From contig NC_087079.1 in assembly GCF_026151205.1 (NCBI RefSeq), positions 13,109,945 through 13,169,944 of the forward strand: 60,000 nt of DNA, read 5' to 3'. This DNA is from Bolinopsis microptera (Eukaryota > Ctenophora > Tentaculata > Lobata > Bolinopsidae). The notes below the pieces were generated by a model. That model was not told the DNA's origin and did no database searches. It worked only from the letters and a program-made list of their open reading frames with translations. Shown one piece after another: positions 23,817 to 34,443 of this stretch (within the stretch, counting starts at the first letter, position 1; every line of letters starts with the position of its first letter). The position numbers were made by a program, and so were the translations under genes.

Positions 23817-24120
23817 CCCCCCAGTTCCAAAGCGGATATTATGCCAAATTATTAGACGGAGATCGTCAACTAATATTTCTTCGGATATTTCTCCGGTTTG
23901 CAGTTCCACAACCTTATCCGGAGACCATCTACCGTAATTTTGTTGATTCTCACAGTTGGGGCAAAGTGCAAAGAAACTGCCACAAACTGCTACAATCTCC
24001 GAGAAATTCCCGGAGAGCTTCATTTCCGTCTAATACAGTAGACGGAGCCGGAGAATCATCACCGTAGAAATGGACCTCCGTCTAATAATTTGGCATAATA
24101 TCCGCTATGGAACTGGGGGG
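23817..24120. mobile_element. 304-bp MITE, PIF/Harbinger-like (TTA TSD)
   Basis: Near-perfect inverted ends of about 44 bp: CCCCCCAGTTCCAAAGCGG at 23817 and its complement ending GGGGGG at 24120, both continuing through CATAATATCCGC/GCGGATATTATG and the TTAGACGGAG block. TTA is duplicated at 23814-23816 and 24121-24123. Three-base TTA/TAA duplications are characteristic of the PIF/Harbinger superfamily. The interior has no coding sequence. Confidence 0.85.
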
Positions 24121-24921
24121 TTAGAATTTTGACAAACGGCGTATTTTCGACCGGTTTTTCGGCGTACTTAACAACGATGACAGGATCTGGCGTTGCACTA
24201 CAGTACGCTACCTGGACTGTAGTGCGACACGAACTCAAGTGCGAAAGAGGGAGGTCTTGTCGAACTTCAGGTGTCGCACTACAAGTACAGAACGTTTACC
24301 GCTTTCCACTTATCTCTTGTTGTTCAGTTATGTGTGATGTAATCTTAATTGAAGCGATATTCATCACTATAAGTGTTATTATGTTTAGCTGCCCTGTGCA
24401 GATCGGGTTCCACCCGAATTTTTAACAAGTTGATTTTCACTTAGGGACTTTTCGGGGGCGTTCTAATAGTGTCCACAAACATTTTTACTGTGAAACTAAG
24501 AATTGTTTAATTTCAAATCAATCTGGTATTTTTTCGTGTGAATGTAATCTTAATTGGAGTGATAATAATCCCTATAAGTTTTATTATGTTTAGCTGCCCT
24601 GTAACAGTGTAACTCCATTGTAAGTTAGCACAATGAGAGAGACTTTGCGGAGAAACGAGGGGCTTTCATGGCGCCCCAGTAACTCGTACTCCGTTTTATA
24701 GATGAAGATCTATACATTAGTCCCTGTGATCCTATACTAAAGACCCGGTGGCCGGTATATAGACTTTTTAACCGTATCAGATCTCGAGACATACTTTTAG
24801 GTCTCAAGATCAGACTGTTACCTGAAATTCCCAGATGAATTTTTTTTAAATACAATTTGTTTGAAAAATCTTGAAATTTCCAGTTGATATGCGGCCACGC
24901 AACCTAAACCAGACCGGAACC

Positions 24922-27021
24922 GTATATTAAGCCGTATATCTGGAAGGAACCGGATTCATATTCGATACTAGGGCCGGGTTAAAATGGTGAAAAACTGTCT
25001 CGGTTACGTGATATGACCGTATAAGGAAGTTGGTATAATTTTTCGTTAGGGTTAGGGTTTCAGTAAATGCTTTTGTTAGAGATTGGGTTAGACTTAGGGT
25101 TAGGGTTTGGATCAGATTAGAGGGCTAGGGTTTCGAAGAGTCGTTCAGGGCAAGCTAGAGAACGGGTTAAATCCGTCTATTCTGATTCATGACTTAATAT
25201 AATAGACGGAAAACTTGCTAGATAATTTACGGGAAGATTTGAATATCTGACATCTGGGGGTTGAATAATCTTATAATATTTGCAAAACTCTCTCCTGCAG
25301 ATTGCAAATCTTATTTTCCAGGTAACAACCATTCCAACTGCTCTCTACATAATAAAAAACAACGTACTAAAAAGCATAACTTTCCTGGTCTTCCGTAAAG
25401 GTTGCAATCACCTTCAGATTGCAGGTTGCATGTCTAGGTTTTTTCTTTTATGTCGAAGCGGAAAAGGTGCAGGAGACCACCTACTCCACGATGGCATCTG
25501 ATAAAATACAATGCGATACAAAGGTACTTTTTAGTGACAAACGGATTTGAGTCATTCTCAAAGTAGGCTTTGACAATAGCATGTTTGAAGAGCCTGAAAG
25601 TAATAGTTATACTTATACTATACATTGCTATTAGGGATGAGATCATTCCAAATTTTGGTAGAGGTGTACAGAAAGTTATGTTGGGAGATATCTAATCTCA
25701 GTAATGGGATCAAACGAAGTTTTTCATTTTTAGGGCAGAACTTGAAAAGATCTTTAATGGACTGAGGGACATCAAATTTAAGGATTTTGAATAGTTTCAT
25801 AAATGTATGTAATAATGTTACATGTACAGATTCTCCGGATTCATAATTTTCTGCTCAGTGAACAGCGGTTTAGTGTGTTCAAGACAGTAGTTCTTGCTAG
25901 CCATAATATGTTTATTATAAGTTCTCGAACGTGCACATGTTAAGTAGTATTCTCTATGATCAAAATCGGGAATGTTACCAAATAGCAGTCTTATAGTTAT
26001 ACATCGCTTTGCGATTGCACCAATTTTATCCTGCCTGTGTTTTGGGATTTCGATTCCACCCCAACAACTTATACATACAATAGTCAATACAAGCTAAACA
26101 TAAAGATAAGGTGACGTTCTCTTGTGTAAAGTGCTGTTCTCTATGCGGTTCGGCTTTGTATTAGAGATTTCTTAAGGCACGCTGATCGATTAATAGACGA
26201 CTTCAAGTCTCCGTCGTACTCCGTTTTATTGATTCGCATATACCTGGATATAATAGCTTATAGTTATAATGTTAGTAATACGTACATAACTAGTTATATG
26301 TACAGGCCACAGGGTGTTCACGATACATCGGAACGGTAGACTAGATTAATTCATGAAGGAGTAACCAGCTACCTTACGAGACATATTTATCATTATGTTC
26401 GACATAATTCCGGTGACCTAAATTGTAAATGATTTGGGAACGAAAATATGGGAATTTTTACCGAAAACCGATTTTTTTTCATTTCCACCATACATTCGCT
26501 GGTAGAAAACAAATGTCTACCATTAGTTTATATTTTGACTGGTGATAAGAAAGGAGACACCTATAGTTGTCTTCTTTTGATTGGTCGGCGTCGACTGTAA
26601 GCCTTCCTTGCAGTGGCTTTCACAACGCGTCCCCATTCTCCAACTCCTGCTGCTAGAGAGAGAGACTCCCAAATTATATACCATAAATATATTATACATA
26701 GATATCGACAACAGACTCCGAGAGTCTTGAAGTTCTGTTACCACCGCCCCTGGTGCAACCCCTTACGGGTTAACGATGGGGAGACAGGGACTTCCAGGGA
26801 CGGTCACCTATAGTTGTATTCTGAAGTATTATATTTAATCGATTTAACATTTTATAACCAACCAATACATCTTAACAGAAGATATTTCCCCAAAAGTTAC
26901 CCAGGTGGTTCTTAGTTGTGCATAGGCTAACTGATCGGTTCCCCAATGTGAGCTTCTCTAATTTCCCACGGTGCTTCAAGCTTGCATGTTAATGACTTGA
27001 TGACGTATATGGTGGATCATA
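24922..27021. repeat. Repeat unit U, copy 2 (without the two insertions)
   Basis: A continuous copy of what is split at 1-1148, 5396-5586 and 7905-8686. It gives the pre-insertion sites of both left-hand elements: CCACCCC-AACAACTT near 26057 and ATACCTGGATA-TAATAG near 26240. It runs directly into a LINE reverse-transcriptase fragment at about 26990. Confidence 0.93.
25618..26062 (-). pseudogene. LINE ORF2 C-terminal relic
   Basis: The minus-strand frames 26087-25818 and 25800-25618 together give the end of a non-LTR reverse transcriptase (HRQDKIGAIAKRC, KPLFTEQKIMNPE, then KLFKILKFDVP, IKDLFKFC, IWNDLIPNSNV). A frameshift separates the two pieces near 25815. It is the same relic as at 720-1148, uninterrupted here. 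No RT catalytic motif is included, so it is an old 5'-truncated insertion. Confidence 0.6.
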
Positions 27022-27675
27022 TCACTCCGGCCCCAAAGTCTGGCAGCCCTATCATCAGTGCGAATGGAACAATTGACAAAGAACTATCAGCTCGAATTCA
27101 AAAGGCCTCTGGGGCATTCTATCAGCTTAGCAGTATATGGTACAGTCGCAACATCAAGACACCAACTAAAATCAGGATAAACAAAGCGGCTGTCCTCACT
27201 ATACTGCTTTATGGAAGTGAAGTATGGAATACCACACAGACGCAGATGAAAAGATTTGAGGTGTTCCATCATAGATATCTGAGAAGAATCCTGAAAATCA
27301 AATGGTTTTATCACGTATCTAATGCTGACGTACTTAAGCGGGCTAACATTGCCCCTGTTGATACTTTCGTACGAGCAGCTAGGCTCCGATGGTTTGGCCA
27401 TGTGGTGAGGATGCCAGAAGAAAGAATACCCAACTATCTTCTGCACTGGATCCCAAAGCATGGTAAAAGGTCAAGAGGTAGACCTCGGAAAAACTGGTTG
27501 TCCTGTGTCCGGGAGGATGCAGCAATCTTCACATGTTTCGATAACATCACGATAGAAGATGCAGAACAACAAGCAACATTGGAGAGGTCTAATACACCGG
27601 CGAAAGGAGGTACTATGTGGTGCAGGCCACTCCAACGACTAGGAGGAGACCTGTTCAAGTACAAGTAAGTAAGTA
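26990..27675 (+). mobile_element. 5'-truncated non-LTR retrotransposon, RT C-terminal region
   Basis: An open frame to TAA at 27666-27668 has the late thumb/C-terminal layout of LINE endonuclease-reverse transcriptases: KAAVLTILLYGSEVWN, then RRYLRRIL-type HHRYLRRILKIKW, RLRWFGHVVRMPEERIP and a basic GKRSRGRPRKNW. These are often annotated as craniofacial-development-protein-2-like repeats. The catalytic YADD box is upstream of the truncation and missing. The apparent start is not a real initiator. A short (AAGT)n tail follows at 27663-27675. The same insertion begins at 8660 in the other copy, where it runs into the corrupted tract. Confidence 0.85.
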
Positions 27676-27768
27676 CAGCCGAATGTACTGTGTCTAGACT
27701 GGAAAAATTATTGACTGGTTTACTTTATCCTACAACAACAATAACTGCGGGCTAACGATTTAACCTTG

Positions 27769-28048
27769 TAGATACAAGATACAAGATACAAGGGCAGGTC
27801 TCTCCCGAACGTTGGGATGGCCTGAGGTGCTTATCTCCTTTTCAGTAACCCTAAGCCACTCTGTGCCGAGGCACTATACTAGCTGTAGGGGGGTTAGTCC
27901 TACGAGCCATAGAGTGTGTATCACTATCACCAGCCGAAGCTGTACCAAATCACAGCTTGGTAACTGGCCGACTTGCATCCGACCGGATTCGAACCCGGGT
28001 CATCTGCTTGGGAGGCGATCGTGTTACCACTACACCACCCGGCCGACC
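27769..28048 (-). mobile_element. tRNA-Gly-derived SINE
   Basis: On the minus strand the element starts at about 28047 with a tRNA-like head: A box TGGTGTAGTGG, an anticodon loop CTCCCAA (anticodon CCC, glycine) and B box GGTTCGAATCC, ending near 27975. About 180 bp of unrelated body follows, then a tail of TTGTATC repeats at 27771-27792. The RNA polymerase III boxes are intact to the eye. The tail repeat is almost the same as the 3' end of the LINE at 50402-52034 (TTGTATCC), which suggests that LINE family as its mobilising partner. It is not a functional tRNA gene: the acceptor stem is not closed. Confidence 0.85.
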
Positions 28049-28846
28049 TTAGAAGAAGAGTAAAAAACTTCTTTTGTTTTCAATAAATTTTAAGCCCGAA
28101 GCAATTATTATTGTTAAAACAATTTAACCAATTATAAGTCGTTGTTCTAGTTTAGTTGCAGTCACCAGTACCGCTATTCACTTAATCCTGGTCTTAAGAA
28201 TATTACTGTATATACTGTTTGTTGTCGGGAAAGTTTTAATTAGAGAAAATTTTTAGCTGCTCCAGCCTCCAGGAAGTTCCACATCTTAACGGGTGATACT
28301 CGTAAAATATCTGTTCCATATATTGGACCGTCGACGAGTCCAACTCGGCGCGCGTCAGCTGGTAGGTTGTAAACCTACAATCCACATCTTGATGGTATAG
28401 AGGTCTAATATTATTTAATTGTGAAAGTAACGATTTTTTTCTCTCGAAATTGTCACATTTTAGTGCTAGCCCCTTATATATAAACTAAATGCGCGACACT
28501 CGACAGGTTTCATTCGATCAACCTGGGAAGAATAGTATTTCAAAGTAAAGAATAATTATAGATCCATCGACTGGTTCTTAAGCTATTTTGTGAAAATAAT
28601 ACCATGCAAGTTCGCACATCAAAAATCAAACCCTAAAACATATCGATTTAAAACTTTTAGAGTTACATTTAAAACAAATCCTGAAATATAACATTCCAAA
28701 TTATTGACCATTATTCAACCATATTATACATAGAGGTACCAGCTACATACAGGCCCAAGATAAGATAATCAAGTTTGTTCTAAGACAATTTAACACAAAT
28801 ACTGTCCAGTTTCCGCTGAGTCCTCGCTGCTCAATCCCTTATCTAT
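28049..28846. other. No gene recognised (3' side of GPCR exon)
   Basis: AT-rich sequence downstream of the GPCR stop codon on its strand, so part of it is probably 3' UTR. A GC-richer patch at 28325-28375 can form small hairpins but matches no RNA family I recognise. Confidence 0.4.
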
Positions 28847-29195
28847 CTAAAGAGTGGACTCTGTTTCTACACGAGAAGAGAACACTCCCGGCCACTTAGC
28901 TGCCAGACTTTTTATACCCTGGCATCTCATGGACACTACCAGTGGGTTGTACACAGCAAGAAGAAGGGGCATGTAGGTTCCTACAAAGTAGTAGAAATAG
29001 TACACTTCGTACTGTCCTGTCTTGAGATATTTTAGCATGGTATCTTTACCGAAAGGGAGATACTGGGTTGCTGAAAAGAGAAGAACGAGGTAGATAATGA
29101 GACCTAAATTCATTAGGATTACAGTAACACTTCCTCTAGAGTGAGCGGCCCTGGTCCAGTCCGATCCAATACTCGCAAGAGAACCTTCTCCCTGC
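28847..29195 (-). CDS. Last exon of a rhodopsin-like GPCR (TM6-TM7)
   Basis: A terminal exon of 115 residues, entered through the acceptor TTGTATTCCAG (29206-29196) and ending in TAG at 28847. It has a basic/Ser-rich stretch (third intracellular loop), a hydrophobic helix at residues 21-42 (TM6), a short loop with aromatic residues, and a second helix at 65-87 (TM7) ending YNPLVV in the place of the NPxxY motif. A Cys (residue 91) and basic residues follow, as in helix 8, then a Ser/Thr-rich tail. NPLVV instead of NPxxY is unusual. The ligand cannot be guessed. TM1-5 exons were not found upstream on this strand, so the gene is either split over long introns or is a fragment. Confidence 0.65.
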
Positions 29196-29488
29196 CTGGA
29201 ATACAAACAGAGTACAAATCAATCTTAGACCGAGTCAACGATGGAGAATCTCTTGCAGCAGCTCTAAACGCAGTGGGATTATCAAGAACTCACTTCACCA
29301 GAAAACGCTGCATATCTGAGGCTGCTATGGTGGACGAGCCTGCCCTTCAGCAAGCAATGCTGCTTCTACGGTAGATAACGCTCCAGACCCTCTACCCCGC
29401 TGCTAAGGATATCTGCAACCGCAAGCTTGATGCCCTGAGAACTCTCCACTCCCAAGGAGAAGTCCTGCCTCCTAAAGGCAGATACTGA
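29160..29488 (+). pseudogene. Broken HTH-type ORF of an invertebrate repeat family
   Basis: A reading frame starting with a basic RKRTFSLPG segment continues EYKSILDRVNDGESL, AAALNAVGLSRTHFTRK and CISEAAMVDEPAL, a helix-turn-helix-like pattern (repeat of helix, AVGLSRTHF turn, basic helix). It is interrupted by TAG at 29372-29374 and then goes on in the same frame through YPAAKDICNRKLDALRTLH to TGA at 29486-29488. The continuation after the stop looks as coding-like as the part before it, so this is one ORF with a nonsense change. Its 5' part overlaps the GPCR exon on the other strand by about 35 bp. Family role unknown; similar short HTH proteins are common in repeat-rich invertebrate genomes. 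Confidence 0.45.
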
Positions 29489-29589
29489 AGACTGCAGAAT
29501 AATTATCAAAGTTCATTTTATCAGATTTAATGATTATGTTATGTTATAATTATATTTTGAATTTTCCGATCAACTTGAAATGATTGCTA

Positions 29590-29957
29590 CAATTTAACTG
29601 TGCGTTAACCGTGCCTCAAGTGACCGTGCCTCAACCGTGCCTTATGTAACCCTTGTTCCCTAGCTGTGCCTTAACCGTGCCTTAGTTAACCACTTGTATG
29701 TTTGTATGTTAGATTTCCCCAACCGTGCATTAACCGTGTGTTAACTTTGCCTTAAGCGACCATTATGGTTGCTTTTGGGCAGTTTGTGCCTTAACCGTGC
29801 CTTAACCGTGTGTTAACCGTGTGTTAACCGTGCCTTACGAACCGTGCCTTTTGTAACCCTTGTGCCTTAACCGTGCCTTAACCGTGCCTTAACCGTGCCT
29901 TAACCGTGCCTTAACCGTGCCTTAACCGTGCCTTAACCGTGCCTTAACCGTGCCACA
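29590..29957. repeat. 11-bp minisatellite AACCGTGCCTT
   Basis: Irregular copies from about 29600 become a perfect array at 29860-29955, with interspersed variants AACCGTGTGTT and TGTAACCCTTGT. The period is 11 bp, close to one DNA turn. It lies downstream of the broken HTH ORF. Confidence 0.9.
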
Positions 29958-30254
29958 CTACCGAATTATTAATGGTACGGATTCATCCATATATATTGTC
30001 TCGCTTTATATTATGATTAATTGAATTTTCAAATTAAAAAAATTGATTGAATAATTGATAATAAATTTAACATTTGTTTTATTAACTTTTGTTTTTATAT
30101 TTGATACTAAAGTGGTCAGATAAGCACGGCTAATTTTAATGATCCAGTAATTTTTAATCGGTAATAATATTTGGGACATTTGTATACGTTACGGTTAATT
30201 AAGCACGAGCGTGCTAAATTGATTATCAATCTACAGTCGATCTTGGAGATTGTT

Positions 30255-30665
30255 CTAAAAGGGCCCCCGACAGTTATGAATTTGAAACCAAGCTCAATTG
30301 ATGTATTACGGACGCTGATTCCGAATCACCCCCATGACAAAGGGTTAAAATGCTTTCCTGACGAGATATTGACGAAAAACCGTCTCGATCACGTGATATA
30401 ACCGTATAAGGAAGTCTAATTTCTTGTTAGGGTTCCGGTTAGGGTTTTAGCATATGCTTTTGTTAAGGATTGGGTTATGTTTAGGGTTGGTATCAAATTT
30501 TGACATACGTTGCATGCCACTTTTCGCGCGCGAAGCGCGCGCCGCCGAAGGTATTGGGATACGAAACATGTATCAAATCAAATTAGAGGGTTAGGGTTTC
30601 GAGTAGTCGTTCAGGGCCGGCCAGAGAACGGGTTGAAAAAAACGGGTTTAAAAGTCACGTGACAG
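30255..30665. repeat. Diverged member of the U family and its leader
   Basis: 30365-30640 resembles 80-260 (GTGATATAACCGTATAAGGA, GCTTTTGTTAAGGATTGGG, AGGGTTTCGAGTAGTCGTTC). The preceding 30255-30370 resembles 42127-42230 (AGGGCCC.. GATGTATT.. GCTGATTCC.. AATCA.CCCCCAT). A GCGCGCG-rich insert at 30525-30560 has relatives at 37995-38070. Confidence 0.7.
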
Positions 30666-31360
30666 TCGGGTGTAGAGTGATTAATCATCATCTAATCAAG
30701 CACATTCCCTGCTTAATGTGTAGGTTCATTTAACTATTTAATTAGTTGAGTGTGTTCCATGCACTTCTTTTAATGTTATTGGTTCTACTAGTACTCACTA
30801 GGGCCAGTTTCTTGTCTTGATTGACATGTCATTGTACTACCTTTGATTAAATAAATAAAATACCAGCCCCAGGGCCCAGACCACATTCACTTCACCATGT
30901 TAACCATTTGGCGCAACTAAGAACTAAGGAGCAGCTTCCTTGTCCCTTAAAATTAAAGTTTCTGTTCACTTAGCGTCAAAAATAGAAGCCGTTGGTAAAG
31001 TGTTGGGATTCACTGTTCATATAACAAGTATTATATTCAAGTAAACATTGAAAACGATTTTTATCGTGCACCAAAATAAAATTTATATTACGTGAAATTA
31101 CAGTTAATGGGAAAATATCTTTCATCTATCTACCAGAAAAGACTGCGACTTGAATTAAAATAACTTTTTTTTAAATAAGTTGTTGATTTTGGTTGACTAT
31201 AGTTTAAATCGGAAATCCCATTAAATCTGCGCTTTTAATTTCAAGACGCCCAAAATTTCTACTGAAAGTAAAATAAAATAAAACTATCGTATTTAATTTA
31301 AAAGATTAACCCGTTCTGTTTCTACCGATTGAGTACTGCACACATACACGTTAATATGAC
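30666..31360. other. No gene recognised
   Basis: AT-rich spacer between the repeat and the 3' end of the VMO-I gene, whose 3' UTR should lie just below 31361. No repeats or motifs noticed. Confidence 0.4.
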
Positions 31361-32501
31361 CTATGACCAAATGTCCTCGCAGCATTGAAACTCCACGCCG
31401 TTAAGGGCTGTGTCGTCACACGAGTCATTCCAGCAGGTACCCTGGTCCCCCTGCAGCCTGGTCTTCAGTCCGCAGACCACCGCGTCAGCGCGACAATTCT
31501 GCTGTCCAAACCAATATCCAGAATTCTTCCCGTTTTTCGTTTGGAACGTCTTCGACGCGTTGTCATTGCAGATAAGCCGAAGATCGGTAGCAGCTGAGTC
31601 GTCTTTGCCACCTTGTTCGAATTCACTTTTGAGCGCGGCGGCGCGAAAGCCCTCTTTGCAAGTATCCTTATCGTCATCGTTCTTTGCAGTTGCACGGTTT
31701 CCCCAGTTTCCAAATTTTCCTTTGCTGCTGCAAATTTCTTCCCCGTGGCTACATCCAAGACAGATGGAGTTTAGACCTGTGTCGTCATAACTACCCTGAT
31801 CACCTTCCACCCTCAGCTTGAACGAGGTTACATATCCTCCGGGGGAACAATACTCAACCTCCCCCCAATCTCCCCAGTACCCGGGGAAAGGAAGTTTGGA
31901 GTCGTCCTGATAATTGTAAATATCATTAGTATATTAATTTCTGGTATTAGAACAAAATTTACCAGCTTTAAGTTTTTTAAATACAATTTTTCAATAATTT
32001 TCCGGTTAATCAAAATATTCACGGGTACTTTATAAAATGTATACTATAAGTATACCCCTGAATAGCGAGGTAGATTCGAGTTATCTATTTTTTGGTAGTA
32101 TGCGCAAGCCGATTTAAATTCTTTCAAATTATCTTCAAGTCGTGTCGTGAGTTGGTCTTTGTCCGCCTGATGAACTCCATCACCCTCCCGCATCTCCATG
32201 GCGACGAACGCAGTAGTAGTTCCCTCTATAATCAGGTTTGTCATGAAATTGAAAAGGTCTTCAGTGCATATGTCTAAATCCCATGCTAGCTCATACACTG
32301 ATGGTGAGCGTGTGATGCCTTGTCTGCCTGATATCATGATTCATGCCATCAATGACGGTAAGGGCTCCCCGGACGTCGTATGCTCCGTCACCAAGAATAT
32401 CATCGACGTACTCTTTTATCATCACGTTGTTTCCGTACCTAGCTGTCTTGTCACCTATTGTCTTCAATACGATATCCTGCTGATATCTACCCGTCGAGGA
32501 T
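31361..32501 (-). CDS. VMO-I domain protein with an N-terminal helical region (partial)
   Basis: Two coding exons. The last, 31361-31906, is entered at ATTATCAG and encodes 181 residues with three internal repeats typical of vitelline membrane outer layer protein I (beta-prism): GYWGDWGEVEYC, KLRVEGDQG-YDDTGLN, FGNWGN, LICND and LQGDQG..DDTALNGVEFQC, with many paired cysteines, as expected outside the cell. The preceding exon, 32056-32501, joins in phase 0 (donor GTATAC) and encodes a mostly helical stretch (DIVLKTIGDKTARYGNN, YVDDILGDGAYDVRGALTV, ELAWDLDICTEDLFNFM, LEDNLKEFKSACAYY) that I do not recognise. Within it the frame changes by one base near 32280-32310, so there is either an indel error or a broken gene. 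Upstream exons, including any signal peptide, were not found. VMO-I proteins occur in egg coats and secretions; this fusion's role is unknown. Confidence 0.65.
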
Positions 32502-33424
32502 CTGCGATTAATTCTAATTTATTATTTTAGGTTTCTATCTCATCCCAAAAAGTGGAAATGGTTTGGAACCTTGTCGTTATTATGGATTAATTAAATTCAA
32601 ATGGTTGTATTTCTTTGCCACAGTGAACATTGGGCCAGAATAACTATAGGTTTTTTGTGATATGTGATATGTATGTAACTAACATAATATTCTTGATGTA
32701 GCTATGGTTACCTACATGATATTGTTGATGTAGCTATTATATGGTTACCTACATGATCTTGTTGTTGTTGCTATGATTACCTATACGATCTTCTTGATGT
32801 AGCTATGGTTCAAATAATGGAGTAGTTCGCTGTTTATTAGTCTCATGATTGATATACTGATATACTTTCCCTAATAAGAGCATTTTTACTTGTCGCAACA
32901 ACCGGGATAAAGATAATTTTACACAGAATACATTACAACAATGCGACTCATAAATAATACTCCAATCCGGATTTTACATGATATACTGATAGTTGGATAA
33001 TATCTGGTTGGAAGAGACAAGGACAAATGAAACAGGAAGTTAAGAATGTAGGCAAATGTTCGGCGTCAAGGCCATCTTCAGACTAAAATTGGTATAAATA
33101 CCTATGGTTACCTACATGATATTGTTGATGTAGCTAAGGTTGCCTACATGATCTAATTTTTGATGTTGCTATGATTACGTACATGATCTTGTTGATGGAG
33201 CTATCGTATTTGTTCTCGTAACACTCTGTTTCCCAAATCGCGGACATCCTTTTGAATGTCCTCTAAGTAGCTTGTTATTATTTGTTGATTGTCTGCGGTA
33301 TGTTAACTATGACATCATTAATTGGCTATAAAATTAAGTCGAGAAGCTATGTAAACATGTTCTAGTGTTAAGACTAAAAAAGCAACAAACTAAATATAAT
33401 AAATAATGATAACAAATATATCTG
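32502..33424. repeat. Spacer with short TTGATGTAGCTATGGTTACC repeats
   Basis: Imperfect repeats of about 35-45 bp, each with GATGTAGCTATGGTTACC and TACATGAT, at 32690-32815 and again at 33103-33205. The two clusters are separated by about 290 bp of other sequence. No gene seen in the remainder. Confidence 0.7.
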
Positions 33425-33712
33425 TTATAACTTATAATTAATGATTATCTCACCTGGGGACATTTCATCGCCACCACACTTAATAGTTCCCGCAACAGCA
33501 CTACAAAGAGCAGTCACAGCACCTCCTGCCACTAAAGCTCCACACCCTATACCAGCAGAACCCACACAAACTAGTATACCAAGAACACCAGCAGCTGCGG
33601 ATGCAACTGCACATGTTGCTGATGCTGTTGATGTTGCTGCATCACAGTCGATAGCACTTGTACCGAGCAACAGGCTGGAGAGCACAATGAGAGAAACTAG
33701 AAGTTTGCACAT
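33425..33712 (-). CDS. Small secreted Gly/Ala-rich peptide with six cysteines
   Basis: An intact 95-residue ORF from ATG 33712. Residues 1-20 (MCKLLVSLIVLSSLLLGTSA) form a clear signal peptide with a TSA cleavage site. The 75-residue mature part has six cysteines spaced C-x10-C-x14-C-x7-C-x12-C-x8-C within an Ala/Gly/Val-rich, mostly uncharged core (GVLGILVCVG, GALVAGGAV), and ends in a polar tail with NYKL. The paralogs at 22638 and 39199 keep the same spacing (the last gap is longer in the latter) despite many substitutions, and the 22.6-kb copy keeps the NYKL end. I recognise no family. A disulphide-bonded extracellular peptide, possibly membrane-active given its hydrophobic core, is a guess. 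CAGGTGAG near the end could be a splice donor, but conservation of the following NYKL argues it is coding. Confidence 0.7.
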   Translation of the reverse strand: MCKLLVSLIVLSSLLLGTSAIDCDAATSTASATCAVASAAAGVLGILVCVGSAGIGCGALVAGGAVTALCSAVAGTIKCGGDEMSPGEIIINYKL

Positions 33713-34319
33713 TCTGTCTGCAGTTTATTGGGTCATGGATTACGTAAATAGAGCAAAGATAAATAACTCAATAACTCAATAACTATAAGAGACGTAAACT
33801 ACTCGGTCAAGATGCTCTGTCGATCGCTTGAACATGATTATACATTTTGATGGGTTTCAATCCGAAAATTAAACTCATATTTGCGGATTCATATTTGCAA
33901 GCTCACAATTATTATTAAAATAAAGCGTTAAATTTAACGGTAGGAAAACAAATCAATCAGTTAACTCCAAATAAGTGCCTCTGTGTAACTGCTATAAACT
34001 GAGAATGCAATATGTTTCCTCCTTACTCACTTGGTGGCATAAGAATTTTAGGTTGCAAATAAAATAAATTATATATCGATTAACATCAGCGCAAAATTAT
34101 CACAGGACCGTTAGCCCGTGAAGCGTATTCTTTGCGATTATTTAGGCCAAAAATCGCGGCGCCGCGACAAACTAAGCGAAAATCGCAGCGAAAGATAATG
34201 TATTTGGGGTCGTTCACATATTACGTACGCGTAATCAATATTTTAGCAATTTTTACCCCCTCCCCCACCGCAATCAGCCGTAATCAAGACGGCTGATTTA
34301 AGTGCAGATAGGCCAAGAG

Positions 34320-34405
34320 AATATATTGTATTGTATCAGATGCCATCGTGGAGTAGGTGGTCTCCTGCACTTTTTCCGCCTCGACATAAAATTAAAAACC
34401 TTGAC
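34320..34405 (-). repeat. Inverted fragment of unit U
   Basis: TTGTATCAGATGCCATCGTG and the following 60 bp are the complement of about 500-595 (and 25430-25515). It is a short diverged piece of the dispersed U family. Confidence 0.8.
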
Positions 34406-34443
34406 ATGCAACCTACATTAATCCGAAGGTGATTGCAGCCCTA

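Noticed and set aside
27975-28047. Functional tRNA-Gly gene
   Set aside because: A and B boxes and the anticodon loop are present, but the acceptor stem does not pair and the sequence continues into a SINE body and tail.
28325-28375. Hammerhead-like ribozyme
   Set aside because: GACGAGTCC resembles part of the core, but the CTGANGA and GAAA elements are not both present in order.
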